Assembly (NCBI RefSeq): GCF_017308075.1
Contig: NZ_JAFKFX010000023.1
Coordinates: 186,001-250,000 of the forward strand
DNA length: 64,000 bases
Direction: 5' to 3'
Origin: Allobosea sp.
Lineage (GTDB): Bacteria; Pseudomonadota; Alphaproteobacteria; Rhizobiales; Beijerinckiaceae
The position numbers were made by a program, and so were the translations under genes. The notes under the pieces are model-generated. The model searched no databases, was not told where the DNA came from, and was given only the letters and a program-made list of their open reading frames with translations. The first letter of the stretch is position 1, and every line of letters starts with the position of its first letter. This document shows positions 16,765-25,146 of the stretch, in pieces.

Positions 16765-17508
16765 ATGGCGGCAGGGGTGGCTAGACCGGACGATCTCAGG
16801 CGCGAACCGGTGCTGCCGCCGGGGTTTTCGCTGGTGACGCTGCGCGAATCCGGCGACGCCTTCGGCCATGCCCAGGCGATCGCCGATGAGGCCGGCGCCG
16901 CGACCTTGGTCTGGGTGCGACGTTTCGACATCGTCGAATTCGCGGTCGTGCTGGAGCCCGACGCGATTCTCGCCGAGGCCCGGCTCGCCCACTACCTTGC
17001 GATGAATGCGCTCGCTGACGCGCTCGCCATCCATTCTCCGCCGGAGCGGCCCGTGCTGTTCCGCTGGCCCGACGCCCTGACCTATGATCTCGGCCTGATC
17101 GGCGGCGGCCGGCTGGCCTGGCCGGCCGATTGCCCGGAGAAGCAGGTGCCGGACTGGCTCGTCTTCGGCGCCATGGTCCGCGCCACCACAATGTCGCCTT
17201 TCCAGCCCGGCCAGACCGGCGTCGGCATGGCGGAGGAGGGCTTCGAGGAGGTCGATGCGGTCGACCTGATCGAGGCCTTCGCCCGCCATCTCATGCTCGG
17301 AGTTAGCCGCTGGCAGGCGGAGGGCGCCAAGCCGACGGTCAGGCGCTGGCTCGACCGGCTGGAGAAGGTGACGGGTGTGCGCCACGGCATCGAGCCCAAC
17401 GGCGATCTGGTCGCGACCTCGCAGCATGGGACAGAGCGCAACGGCCTCGTCGAGGCGCTCGCCAGGGTCGACTGGCTGGATCGCGAGAGTGGCGGGCCGA
17501 AGCTGTGA
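16765..17508 (+). CDS. Biotin/lipoate protein ligase-like protein (degenerate)
   Basis: A 247-residue protein related to biotin/lipoate protein ligases. The fold marker FRWPDALTYDLGLIGGGRLA lines up with the ligase segment usually read as KWPND followed by a catalytic lysine and AGI. Here the lysine is missing, and the glycine/arginine-rich adenylate loop is replaced by WVRRFDIVEFAVVLEP. It probably binds a ligand or protein and does not transfer biotin or lipoate. The ATG at 16765 has a GGGAGAG site; an upstream ATG at 16702 is possible but lies in the promoter island. First gene of the accessory series leading to formate dehydrogenase. Confidence 0.75.
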   Translation: MAAGVARPDDLRREPVLPPGFSLVTLRESGDAFGHAQAIADEAGAATLVWVRRFDIVEFAVVLEPDAILAEARLAHYLAMNALADALAIHSPPERPVLFRWPDALTYDLGLIGGGRLAWPADCPEKQVPDWLVFGAMVRATTMSPFQPGQTGVGMAEEGFEEVDAVDLIEAFARHLMLGVSRWQAEGAKPTVRRWLDRLEKVTGVRHGIEPNGDLVATSQHGTERNGLVEALARVDWLDRESGGPKL

Positions 17509-17560
17509 TGGGCAATGGCCGCGAGGCCTCGTGTTCGCTCCTCAGGATGAGGGGTTCGTC

Positions 17561-18115
17561 GTGAGCGCGCCTCTCAAGCTGCCGCGGGCGATCAGGCTCG
17601 ATCCTTCCGACGGCTTCGTCTTCCGCCGGGCCGCCGAGCCCGGCGAATGGCTCGTCAGCGGTTCCTTCCTGTTCGATCCGCAGCGCGTCGCCGCGCTCGA
17701 CGCCAAGGGGCGCTCCGCCTTCCGCTCCGGCTTTCTCGGCATCGACAGTTTTGGCTGGAGCACGCTCGCGGTGGTCACGGAAGCGACGCCGGCGGAATAT
17801 GAGCAGGCCTTGGTGCTGCTCGCCGGGCGCTTCGTCGAGAAGCTCGGCGCTCCCGGTCTTTCTGCTGCGCGGGACGCGGCCGCCGAGGAGCTCGCCTTCG
17901 CCGCCTCGCTCTGCGATCATCCCCCGCAGACCCTCCTCGCCTTGCACCGGACGCTGGAGGAGGGCGAGATCCGCGAGCGCTTCCGCATACTGGTGCCGCG
18001 TGGCGACCGGCCGAAGGACGCTTTCCGTGCCTTCGAGTTCGTCGAGGTGGAGGGCGAGGACGAGATCGTGGAGCGGGTCGATCTGATGAATCTCGGCAAG
18101 GGCGGCACGCCATGA
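17561..18115 (+). CDS. DUF6505-like protein of the formate dehydrogenase cluster
   Basis: A 184-residue protein starting at a GTG after GGATGAGGGG; another in-frame GTG at 17531 is an alternative. It begins VSAPLKLPRAIRLDPSDGFVF, has a central LAAD-type helical part (ATPAEYEQALVLLAGRF) and ends LMNLGKGGTP. The order ligase-like, this, DUF6352-like, DUF3305, DUF3306 is one I associate with alphaproteobacterial formate dehydrogenase loci, from which I take the DUF6505 label. There are no cysteines that look cluster-binding and no signal peptide. Function unknown. It overlaps the next gene by four bases (ATGA). Confidence 0.7.
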   Translation: MSAPLKLPRAIRLDPSDGFVFRRAAEPGEWLVSGSFLFDPQRVAALDAKGRSAFRSGFLGIDSFGWSTLAVVTEATPAEYEQALVLLAGRFVEKLGAPGLSAARDAAAEELAFAASLCDHPPQTLLALHRTLEEGEIRERFRILVPRGDRPKDAFRAFEFVEVEGEDEIVERVDLMNLGKGGTP

Positions 18116-19122
18116 CGCATTTCTGGGCGAGCTCCGGCCATCTCCTGCTCGATCGCGAGCCGGGCGGCGGCCTCCTCGTCACCGACGACTTCCTGAAGGC
18201 CTATCTGGCGCGTCCGGAAGTGCTGCCGCCGGACGAGGCTTGCGATGCCGAGCGGATGCTGCACACCAGGCTGATGGCGACGCCGCAGGCCGAGGTCGCG
18301 GCGAGCGAGATCGCGGCGCTGGCCGATGCCGATGCCCGTGAGAACTGGCGCTTCCTGCTCGGCTGGCGCGACCGGCTGCTTGCGGCGCCGACGCTGGAGG
18401 CCGCCTATGCCGGCATCATCCGGAAGGGCGTTTCCGGCGTGCCGCCGCTCTTCCTCGACCAGCTCGTGCACGTCATCCTGCGCGCTGCGCTCGACGAGGA
18501 GGACGATCCCTTCGTCGTCCGCGCCGCCGAATGCCTGTTCCGGCCGCAGCGCGTCACCGTCCACGAGAACACCATCCTCCTGGCCGATGCCGAGATGATC
18601 GAGGGCCATGAGGCCGACCGACACGCCTCGCCTCTGCTCGCCATGCTGGGCGGACCGGCCGCGACCGCGCTCGACCTCCTCAAGAGCACTAATTCGGCGC
18701 AGTATTGGCAGCGTTCGGATGCCTTCGACATGGTGCTCGATCTCGGCGGCAAGCCCTCCGGACGCGCCGCGCTCGGCCAGGCCTTGCGCCACTGGATCCG
18801 CCAGATCCACGGCTTCGACGTCGCGATCGAGGCGGTGGAGAGCGTCAAGGATGCCGATTGGCGCTGGTTCATCGGTCTCGACGCGCAGGCGACGGCGGTC
18901 GGCAACGCGCTCTGGCGCGGCGAGAGCCTGGAGCCGGAGGCGGCCTCGCGGCTGATCGCGCTCTATAGGCTCGACCTGCCGGCCGAGGTGCCGGTCGTGC
19001 CGGCGGCGAAGGGGCGGCCGGTCTATCTGCTGGCGGCGATGGGGCAGGACAAGGTCCTGCGCCTCAAGCCGCAGAACCTCGTCGTCGGCCTGCCCCTGGC
19101 CGAGCGCGAGATGGCGAATTGA
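18112..19122 (+). CDS. DUF6352-like protein of the formate dehydrogenase cluster
   Basis: A 336-residue soluble protein starting MTHFWASSGHLLLDREPGGG. It looks mainly helical and acidic, with a conserved-looking N-terminal segment LVTDDFLKAYLARPE, a central AAECLFRPQRVTVHENTILLAD and DWRWFIGLDAQATAVGNALW near the end. I recognise it as the DUF6352 type found only beside this class of formate dehydrogenase; no enzymatic motif is visible. It is translationally coupled to the gene before it and separated by ten bases from the DUF3305 gene after it. A role in assembling or sensing formate dehydrogenase is inferred from position. Confidence 0.72.
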   Translation: MTHFWASSGHLLLDREPGGGLLVTDDFLKAYLARPEVLPPDEACDAERMLHTRLMATPQAEVAASEIAALADADARENWRFLLGWRDRLLAAPTLEAAYAGIIRKGVSGVPPLFLDQLVHVILRAALDEEDDPFVVRAAECLFRPQRVTVHENTILLADAEMIEGHEADRHASPLLAMLGGPAATALDLLKSTNSAQYWQRSDAFDMVLDLGGKPSGRAALGQALRHWIRQIHGFDVAIEAVESVKDADWRWFIGLDAQATAVGNALWRGESLEPEAASRLIALYRLDLPAEVPVVPAAKGRPVYLLAAMGQDKVLRLKPQNLVVGLPLAEREMAN

Positions 19123-19132
19123 GGAGGCTGCG

Positions 19133-19642
19133 ATGACCCAGCTCTATCATGAGGTCGGCATCGTCGTGGAGCGCCGCGCCATCGACTCGCCCTGGGCCGA
19201 CCATGCCTGGGCGCCGATCGCGGTGCTTCCCGAACCGCCCGATCTCGCACCCTGGGCGAAGCTCACCGGCACGCCGGAGCGCCAGCAATTCTACCTCGGC
19301 CCGGCGACCTTGACGCTGCATTCGGTCGACACCGCGCATTTCCGCGAGAACTTCGAGAGCGGGCAAGCCAAGCTCTGGGTCGCGGTCCGGCCGACCGGGT
19401 TCGAGCCGGCGCTCGAAATGGTCGGCGTCACCGCCGACCCGTTCGAGGGTGAGGTCTTCTGCGAGAATGTCGACGATGTCGTCGAGGCGGTGCCGATGCC
19501 CGCCGCGGTCGCCCGGTTGGTGCTGGCCTTCTTCGAGGAGCACCATGTCGAGCGCGAATTCGTCAAGCGCAAGCGCTCTGAGCATGACCCGCGCAAGGGC
19601 GGTCCGCGGCCGCGTCCCGGCCTCGAACGCGGAGAGGGCTGA
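19133..19642 (+). CDS. DUF3305 family protein
   Basis: A 169-residue protein with the family opening VGIVVERRAIDSPWADHAWAP, then FYLGPATLTLHSVDTAHF, AKLWVAVRPTG and a basic C-terminal tail (SEHDPRKGGPRPRPG). DUF3305 proteins occur in formate dehydrogenase operons together with DUF3306; their activity is not established. The ATG follows a GAGGAGGC-type site. Its stop overlaps the start of the DUF3306 gene (TGATG), so the two are made together and may form a pair. Confidence 0.85.
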   Translation: MTQLYHEVGIVVERRAIDSPWADHAWAPIAVLPEPPDLAPWAKLTGTPERQQFYLGPATLTLHSVDTAHFRENFESGQAKLWVAVRPTGFEPALEMVGVTADPFEGEVFCENVDDVVEAVPMPAAVARLVLAFFEEHHVEREFVKRKRSEHDPRKGGPRPRPGLERGEG

Positions 19643-20343
19643 TGTCCGCCCGCGGCGAGGACGACGGGGATGACGGCTTCCTCGGTCGCTGGTCGCGCCG
19701 CAAGCGCGCCGCCGCTGAGCCGGTGGCGAAGGCCGCGTCGGAGCCCGCCTTGCCGCCCGCGCCTGAGCCCGAACCGGTCGAGCCGCCCTCGCTCGACCTG
19801 ATCGACAAGGATTTCGATCTCGCCCACTGGCTGAAGCAGAACGTCCCCGAGAGCTGGAAGCGCGCCGCGCTGCGCCGGGCCTGGGAGAGCGATCCGGCGA
19901 TCTCGGGCTATCTCGATCCGGCCCGCGACTACGCGCTCGACTGGAACACGCCGGGCGGCGCCCCAGGCTATGGCCCGCTCTCGGCTTCCGACAATGTCGA
20001 GGAGATGATCGCCAACATTTTCGGCAAGCAGCCCGAGCCACCCTCCGAATCGGCCGCAACGGGTCCGGCCATGCTGCGTGATGATGCCGCAGATCATCGA
20101 CTTTCGTCTAAGGAAGATGAGGCTGGTGCTTTGGGTGCGCCGCAACCGGACGAAGCAGAGCCGCCGCAGGAGCTGCTGCCAGTTCGCCGTAGCGATGCGC
20201 CGGAAAGCGCGGGAACCGTCGAAAAACCCGGTGAATTGCAGCCATTGCCGACTGCAGGTGTTGCTGCAGTGCGGGATCAATCCTGGTCGCAGCCCCCTGC
20301 GGCCCGACCGCGCAGGCGCGGCGGGGGCGCGACGCCGCTCTGA
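19642..20343 (+). CDS. DUF3306 family protein
   Basis: A 233-residue protein. The basic N-terminus FLGRWSRRKRAA is followed by a proline-rich linker and the family core LDLIDKDFDLAHWLKQNVPE, ALRRAWESDPAISGYLDPARDYALDWN and NVEEMIANIF (about 50-130). The last 100 residues are low-complexity and proline/alanine-rich, ending in a basic patch. No signal peptide, membrane helix or cofactor motif. The family co-occurs with DUF3305 at formate dehydrogenase loci. The long disordered tail suggests a scaffold or adaptor role, which is inference. Confidence 0.85.
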   Translation: MSARGEDDGDDGFLGRWSRRKRAAAEPVAKAASEPALPPAPEPEPVEPPSLDLIDKDFDLAHWLKQNVPESWKRAALRRAWESDPAISGYLDPARDYALDWNTPGGAPGYGPLSASDNVEEMIANIFGKQPEPPSESAATGPAMLRDDAADHRLSSKEDEAGALGAPQPDEAEPPQELLPVRRSDAPESAGTVEKPGELQPLPTAGVAAVRDQSWSQPPAARPRRRGGGATPL

Positions 20344-20345
20344 CT

Positions 20346-20395
20346 TTCAGTTGAGAACAATTGAAATCTGCGGTGATAAGGGAGCATTATCACCG
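20346..20395. promoter_or_regulatory. Tandem dyads upstream of the HTH-TorD gene (candidate operators)
   Basis: Two inverted repeats five bases apart fill the 100-base gap. The first, 20346-20365, is TTCAGTTG-AGAA-CAATTGAA (7 of 8 pairs). The second, 20371-20395, is CGGTGATAA-N7-TTATCACCG (perfect 9-bp arms). No T-tract follows the second, so it looks more like an operator than a terminator. The gene downstream encodes a protein with a DNA-binding domain. Confidence 0.6.
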
Positions 20396-20443
20396 GCGCT
20401 CGAGCGCGCCTGAAGCGCGTCGGCAGGGGAGGTGGCATCGTCC

Positions 20444-21235
20444 ATGCGGGACCAGGCTCTTGAACGGGCAATCGGAGCGGCTGGCGGCGTCAGGGCCCTG
20501 GCGCGTGCGCTCGGGGTTTCGCAGCCGGCGATCTCGAGCTGGAAGCGCGTGCCGGCCGACCGGGTGCTCTCGGTCGAGGCGAGTACCGGTGTCCCGCGCA
20601 GCGAGCTTCGGCCCGATCTTTACCCGCAGGAGCCGATCATCGTCCGGCAGGCCGTTCCGGAGCTCGACGAACTCGACGCCGCCCGTGCCGAGGAATGCGA
20701 GCTGATCGGCGCCCTGCTCTGGCGCGCGCCGACGGCCGAGACGCTGGCGGCGCTGCAGGGCCTGCGCGGCGACGCCTCGCCGCTCGGCATGGCTCATTTC
20801 GCGCTGGCCGAGGCTGCGGCCGAGACGACCCCGGAGGCGGTCCGCGACGAATTCTTCGAGCTCTTCATCGGCGTCGGCCGCGGCGAGCTCCTGCCCTATG
20901 CCTCTTATTATATGACCGGCTTCCTGCACGAGCGCCCGCTGGCGCTGGTGCGCGAGGATATGGGCCGGCTCGGCCTTGCACGCGACGAGCGCGCCGGTGA
21001 GCCGGAGGACCATATCGCCGTTCTGATGGACATCCAGGCGCAATTGATCCGCGGCGAGGCCACCGGCGAAGGCATCGACGAGCGCTCTTTCTTCGAGCGT
21101 CACATCCAGCCCTGGGGCGAGCGCTTTTTCGCCGATCTCGAGGTTGCCAGGACGGCGCGCTTCTACCGCGCCGTCGGCCGGGTCGGCAGCCTCTACCTTT
21201 CGATCGAGACGCAGGCCGCGAGCCTGCCCGCATGA
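20444..21235 (+). CDS. HTH-TorD fusion: DNA-binding domain plus molybdoenzyme chaperone
   Basis: A 263-residue protein in two parts. Residues 1-60 are a Cro/YdaS-like helix-turn-helix (IGAAGGVRALARALGVSQPA then ISSWKRVPADRVLSVE). Residues 80-255 are a TorD/DmsD-type chaperone domain with FFELFIGVGRGELLPYASYY and the hallmark PEDHIAVLMDIQ. TorD proteins bind Tat leaders and help insert molybdenum cofactor. This one could also read client occupancy out to DNA. The ATG at 20444 has GGGGAGG about 11 bases upstream; a GTG at 20432 is too close to that site. The Tat-tagged small protein and catalytic subunit follow at once. Confidence 0.88.
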   Translation: MRDQALERAIGAAGGVRALARALGVSQPAISSWKRVPADRVLSVEASTGVPRSELRPDLYPQEPIIVRQAVPELDELDAARAEECELIGALLWRAPTAETLAALQGLRGDASPLGMAHFALAEAAAETTPEAVRDEFFELFIGVGRGELLPYASYYMTGFLHERPLALVREDMGRLGLARDERAGEPEDHIAVLMDIQAQLIRGEATGEGIDERSFFERHIQPWGERFFADLEVARTARFYRAVGRVGSLYLSIETQAASLPA

Positions 21236-21261
21236 TGATGCCCGGCGCGGAGGAGACGACG

Positions 21262-21456
21262 ATGTCGCAGAAGAGCAAGGAAACGGGGCTCGACCGCCGC
21301 AACTTCTTCAAGGCGCTCGGTGCGGGCGCCACCGCGGCCGTCGCGCCCGTCGCCGTGTCGCCGGCCGCAGCGGTCGACCCCGGCAAGGAAGAGACGAAGT
21401 CCCGCTATCGCGAGACCGACCACATCAAGAATTACTACCGCACCAACCGGTATTGA
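21262..21456 (+). CDS. Formate dehydrogenase-associated Tat-signal small protein
   Basis: A 64-residue protein with a twin-arginine motif (DRRNFFKAL), a short hydrophobic stretch with an alanine-rich end (AVAPVAVSPAAA), and a charged tail ending HIKNYYRTNRY. It matches the formate dehydrogenase-region Tat target family (TIGR02811-like). The ATG at 21262 follows GGAGGAGACGACG; the longer frame from 21232 is less likely. It lies just before the catalytic subunit gene and may be a small exported partner of the enzyme. Confidence 0.85.
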   Translation: MSQKSKETGLDRRNFFKALGAGATAAVAPVAVSPAAAVDPGKEETKSRYRETDHIKNYYRTNRY

Positions 21457-21469
21457 GGAGGCTGGCGTC

Positions 21470-24448
21470 ATGCTGATCAAGCGAAAATCCGCCGACGTCC
21501 AGCGCGGCCGTCTCCAGTCCGCCCTCGGCGGCCTTGCCGCCGGCGTGATGGATCGCCGCTCCTTCCTGCGCCGCTCCGGCCTGGTGGCGGGCGGCGTCGC
21601 GGCTGCCGGCGCCCTGCAGATCGGCGCCGTCCGCAAGGCCGAGGCCGCGAGCCCCGGCCCGGCGACCGGCACCAAGATCGTCAAGAACATCTGCACCCAT
21701 TGCTCGGTCGGCTGCACCGTCAAGGCCGAGGTCGCCAATGGCGTCTGGGTCGGCCAGGAACCGGCCTGGGAGAGCCCGATCAACCGCGGCACGCACTGCG
21801 CCAAGGGCGCCTCGGTGCGCGAGCTCGTCCATGGCGACCGCCGCATCAAGTACCCGATGAAGCTGGTCGATGGGAAATGGCAGCGCCTGTCCTGGGACCA
21901 GGCGGTCGGCGAGATCGGCGACAAGATGATGGAGATCCGGGCCAAGTCCGGCGCCGATTCCGTCTACCTGCTCGGCTCGGCCAAGTTCTCGAATGAAGGC
22001 TCCTATCTGTTCCGCAAGTTCGCGGCCTTCTGGGGCACCAACAACGTCGATCACCAGGCGCGCATCTGCCACTCGACTACGGTCGCGGGCGTTGCGAACA
22101 CCTGGGGCTACGGCGCCATGACCAACTCCTACAACGACATCCGCAATTCGAAGACCGTGCTCTTCATGGGCTCGAATGCCGCCGAGGCGCATCCTGTCTC
22201 GATGCAGCACATCCTGGCGGGCAAGGAGACCCAGCGCGCCAACGTCATCGTCTTCGATCCGCGCTTTACCCGCACCGCGGCGCATGCGACCGACTATGTC
22301 CGCTTCCGCTCCGGCACCGACATCGCGGTGATCTGGGGGCTGATGTGGCACATCTTCCAGAATGGCTGGGAGGACAAGGCCTTCATCGCCAGCCGCGTGC
22401 ACGGCATGGACGACGTCCGCAAGGAGGTCGAGAAATACGATCCGAAGACCGTCGAGGACATCACCGGCGTCCCCGGCGAGCAGATGAAGCGGGCGGCCCA
22501 GACCTTCGCCACGGTCAAGCCCGCCACCTTCGTCTGGTGCATGGGCGTGACCCAGCACTCGGTCGGCACGGCCAACGTCCGCGCCATCTGCAACCTCCTG
22601 CTCGCGACCGGCAATGTCGGCGCCCGCGGCACCGGCGCCAACATCTTCCGCGGCCATTGCAATGTGCAGGGCGCCACCGATTTCGGCCTCGATGTCTCGA
22701 ACCTGCCTTGCTATTACGGGCTGGTCGAAGGCGCCTGGCGCCATTGGGCCCGGGTCTGGAACGTCGATTACGACTATTTCGTCTCGCGCTTCGACGAGGT
22801 TCCGGCCAAGGGCGGCCGGCCGGCGCGCACCCGCAAGCAGAACATGGAGCTTTCGGGCCTCACCTCGACCCGCTGGTTCGACGCCACCAACCTGCCGGCC
22901 GAGCAGGTCGACCAGCAGGACAATCTCAAGGCCATGTTCGTCATGGGCCATGGCGGCAACTCCATCCCGCGCATGACCGATCTGGCCAAGGGGCTGGAAA
23001 AGCTCGACCTGCTGGTGGTCTGCGATCCGCACCCGACGAATTTCGTCTCGCTGGGTGGCCGCAAGAACGGCACCTATGTGCTGCCGATCTGCACGCAGTT
23101 CGAGACTTCGGGCTCGCGCACCTGTTCGAACCGCTCGCTGCAATGGGGCGAGAAGATCGTCGAGCCGATCTTCGAATCCGCCAGCGACTACGCGGTCATC
23201 TACAAGCTTTCGCAGAAGCTCGGCTTCGCCGAGGCGATGTTCAAGCCCTATGAGATGGTGCAGGGCAAGATCGGTCCCGAGCCGACCGCCGAGTCGATCC
23301 TCAAGGAAATCAACCGCGGGGGCTGGTCGACCGGCTATACCGGCCAGTCGCCGGAGCGGCTCAAGCTGCACATGGCCAATCAGGACAAGTTCGACCTGGT
23401 GACGCTGCGTGGCGCCAAGGGCTCCCCGGTCGAGAATGATTTCTACGGCCTGCCCTGGCCGTGCTGGGGGACGCCGGAATTCAAGCATCCGGGTTCGCAC
23501 ATCCTCTACAACACCTCGCTCGAGGCCAGGGATGGCGGCGGCACCTTCCGCCCGCGCTTCGGCCTGACGCGCGAGCGCACTTTGCCGGATGGCAGCAAGG
23601 TCAACGACACCCTGCTGGCCGAGGGCGGCTCGTTCTCGCTCAACTCCGAGATCAAGGACGGCTATCCCGAGTTCACCATGGGCGTGCTGAAGAAGCTCGG
23701 CTGGGACAAGGACCTGACACCGGCCGAGCTGGAAGTCATCACCGGCATCGGCGGGAATAATATCGATGCGGTGAGCTGGTCGATCGACCTGTCGGGCGGC
23801 ATCCAGCGCGTCGCGCTCGAGCATGGCTGCGTGCCCTATGGCAACGGCAAGGCCAGGGCCAATGCCTGGAACCTGCCCGATCCCGTGCCGACCCATCGCG
23901 AGCCGATCTATTCGCCGCGCGTCGACCTCGTCGCGAAGTGGCCGGCCCGGCCCGACGAACGCACCTTGCGCATCCCGAACCTGCACACCTCGATGCAGAA
24001 GGCGGCGGTCGAGAAGGGCATCGCCAAGGCCTTCCCAATCGTCCTCACCTCCGGCCGCCTCGTCGAATACGAGGGCGGCGGCGAGGAGACGCGCTCGAAC
24101 AAATGGCTGGCCGAGCTGCAGCAGGACATGTTCGTCGAGATCAACCCGGCGGATGCCAGCGAGCGCGGCATTCGTGACGGGGCCTTCGTCTGGGTCTCCG
24201 GTCCGGAGAACGGCGCGAAGGCCAGGGTCAAGGCCCTGGTCACCGACCGGGTCGGCAAGGGTGCGGCCTTCATGCCCTTCCATTTCGGCGGCTTCTTCCA
24301 GGGCGTCGACCAGCGCGGCAACTACCCGCCCGGGACCGACCCGATCGTGCTCGGCGAGTCCGTCAACACGGTCACCACCTATGGCTACGACCCGGTGACG
24401 GGCATGCACGAAGGCAAGGCCACGCTTTGCCAGATCGCTGCGGCGTGA
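21470..24448 (+). CDS. Formate dehydrogenase catalytic (alpha) subunit, Tat-exported
   Basis: A 992-residue molybdenum or tungsten bis-MGD enzyme oxidising formate to CO2 at the periplasmic side. A Tat leader DRRSFLRRSG at 28-37 is followed by a hydrophobic segment. Cys75, 78, 82 and 110 bind the N-terminal [4Fe-4S] cluster. The metal ligand is Cys200 followed by His201 (QARICHSTTVAG). The codon is TGC, so this is not a selenocysteine enzyme. GTGANIFRGHCNVQGATDFG and a C-terminal molybdopterin-binding domain are present. The ATG at 21470 has GAGGAGG upstream. Alpha, beta and gamma follow in order with small gaps. Tungsten or molybdenum use cannot be told from sequence. Confidence 0.95.
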   Translation: MLIKRKSADVQRGRLQSALGGLAAGVMDRRSFLRRSGLVAGGVAAAGALQIGAVRKAEAASPGPATGTKIVKNICTHCSVGCTVKAEVANGVWVGQEPAWESPINRGTHCAKGASVRELVHGDRRIKYPMKLVDGKWQRLSWDQAVGEIGDKMMEIRAKSGADSVYLLGSAKFSNEGSYLFRKFAAFWGTNNVDHQARICHSTTVAGVANTWGYGAMTNSYNDIRNSKTVLFMGSNAAEAHPVSMQHILAGKETQRANVIVFDPRFTRTAAHATDYVRFRSGTDIAVIWGLMWHIFQNGWEDKAFIASRVHGMDDVRKEVEKYDPKTVEDITGVPGEQMKRAAQTFATVKPATFVWCMGVTQHSVGTANVRAICNLLLATGNVGARGTGANIFRGHCNVQGATDFGLDVSNLPCYYGLVEGAWRHWARVWNVDYDYFVSRFDEVPAKGGRPARTRKQNMELSGLTSTRWFDATNLPAEQVDQQDNLKAMFVMGHGGNSIPRMTDLAKGLEKLDLLVVCDPHPTNFVSLGGRKNGTYVLPICTQFETSGSRTCSNRSLQWGEKIVEPIFESASDYAVIYKLSQKLGFAEAMFKPYEMVQGKIGPEPTAESILKEINRGGWSTGYTGQSPERLKLHMANQDKFDLVTLRGAKGSPVENDFYGLPWPCWGTPEFKHPGSHILYNTSLEARDGGGTFRPRFGLTRERTLPDGSKVNDTLLAEGGSFSLNSEIKDGYPEFTMGVLKKLGWDKDLTPAELEVITGIGGNNIDAVSWSIDLSGGIQRVALEHGCVPYGNGKARANAWNLPDPVPTHREPIYSPRVDLVAKWPARPDERTLRIPNLHTSMQKAAVEKGIAKAFPIVLTSGRLVEYEGGGEETRSNKWLAELQQDMFVEINPADASERGIRDGAFVWVSGPENGAKARVKALVTDRVGKGAAFMPFHFGGFFQGVDQRGNYPPGTDPIVLGESVNTVTTYGYDPVTGMHEGKATLCQIAAA

Positions 24449-24462
24449 GGAGGCACTGAACC

Positions 24463-25059
24463 ATGGCCCGGATGAAATTCCTCTGCGACGCCGACCGCTG
24501 CATCGAATGCAACGCCTGCGTCACCGCCTGCAAGAACGAGAACGACGTGCCCTGGGGCATCAACCGCCGACGCGTCGTCACCATCAACGACGGCAAGCCC
24601 GGCGAGCGCTCGGTCTCGATGGCCTGCATGCACTGCACCGACGCGCCCTGCGCGGCGGTCTGCCCGGTCGACTGCTTCTACACCACGGCGGATGCCGTGG
24701 TGCTGCACAACAAGGACCTCTGCATCGGCTGCGGCTATTGCTTCTACGCCTGCCCGTTCGGCGCGCCGCAATATCCGAAGCTCAGCAATTTCGGTTCGCG
24801 CGGCAAGATGGACAAGTGCACCTATTGCGCCGGTGGTCCGGAGGTCGATCTCTCGCCCGCCGAGTTCCAGAAATACGGCTCGAACCGCCTCGCCGAGGGC
24901 AAGCTGCCGCTCTGTGCCGAGATGTGCTCGACCAAGGCGCTGCTCGCCGGCGATGGCGAGATCATTGCGCAGATCTACAAGGAACGCGTGGTCAAGCGCG
25001 GCTACGGTTCCGGCGCCTGGGGATGGCAGACCGCCTATCGGGAAACCATCGCCATCTGA
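24463..25059 (+). CDS. Formate dehydrogenase iron-sulfur (beta) subunit
   Basis: A 198-residue ferredoxin-type subunit carrying electrons from the catalytic subunit to the cytochrome b. Four [4Fe-4S] sites can be placed: Cys13/16/19/23, Cys55/58/63/67, Cys87/90/93/97, and Cys119/122/151/155. It has no signal peptide and no C-terminal membrane helix, so it probably travels through the Tat system with the alpha subunit. It is shorter than FdnH-type subunits (about 290 residues) and matches the FDH3-type beta subunit. The ATG follows GTGAGGAGG. Confidence 0.94.
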   Translation: MARMKFLCDADRCIECNACVTACKNENDVPWGINRRRVVTINDGKPGERSVSMACMHCTDAPCAAVCPVDCFYTTADAVVLHNKDLCIGCGYCFYACPFGAPQYPKLSNFGSRGKMDKCTYCAGGPEVDLSPAEFQKYGSNRLAEGKLPLCAEMCSTKALLAGDGEIIAQIYKERVVKRGYGSGAWGWQTAYRETIAI

Positions 25060-25146
25060 CTTCTGGGGGGAGGGGCGCGTCACGGCCGGAAAGGTCGGAT
25101 GCGTTCCTCCCGCAGTCCCGCCATGCCTTCGCGAAAGGACGCCGCA

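Noticed and set aside
20371-20395. The 9-bp dyad as a transcription terminator
   Set aside because: The stem is AT-containing and is followed by GGCGCTCGAG, not a T-run, so operator function is more likely.
21425-24409. 994-codon minus-strand frame opposite formate dehydrogenase alpha
   Set aside because: The opposite strand encodes a clear molybdoenzyme with all cofactor ligands; this frame is its shadow.
21470-24448. Possible selenocysteine in formate dehydrogenase
   Set aside because: The metal-ligand codon at residue 200 is TGC (Cys), with no in-frame TGA.
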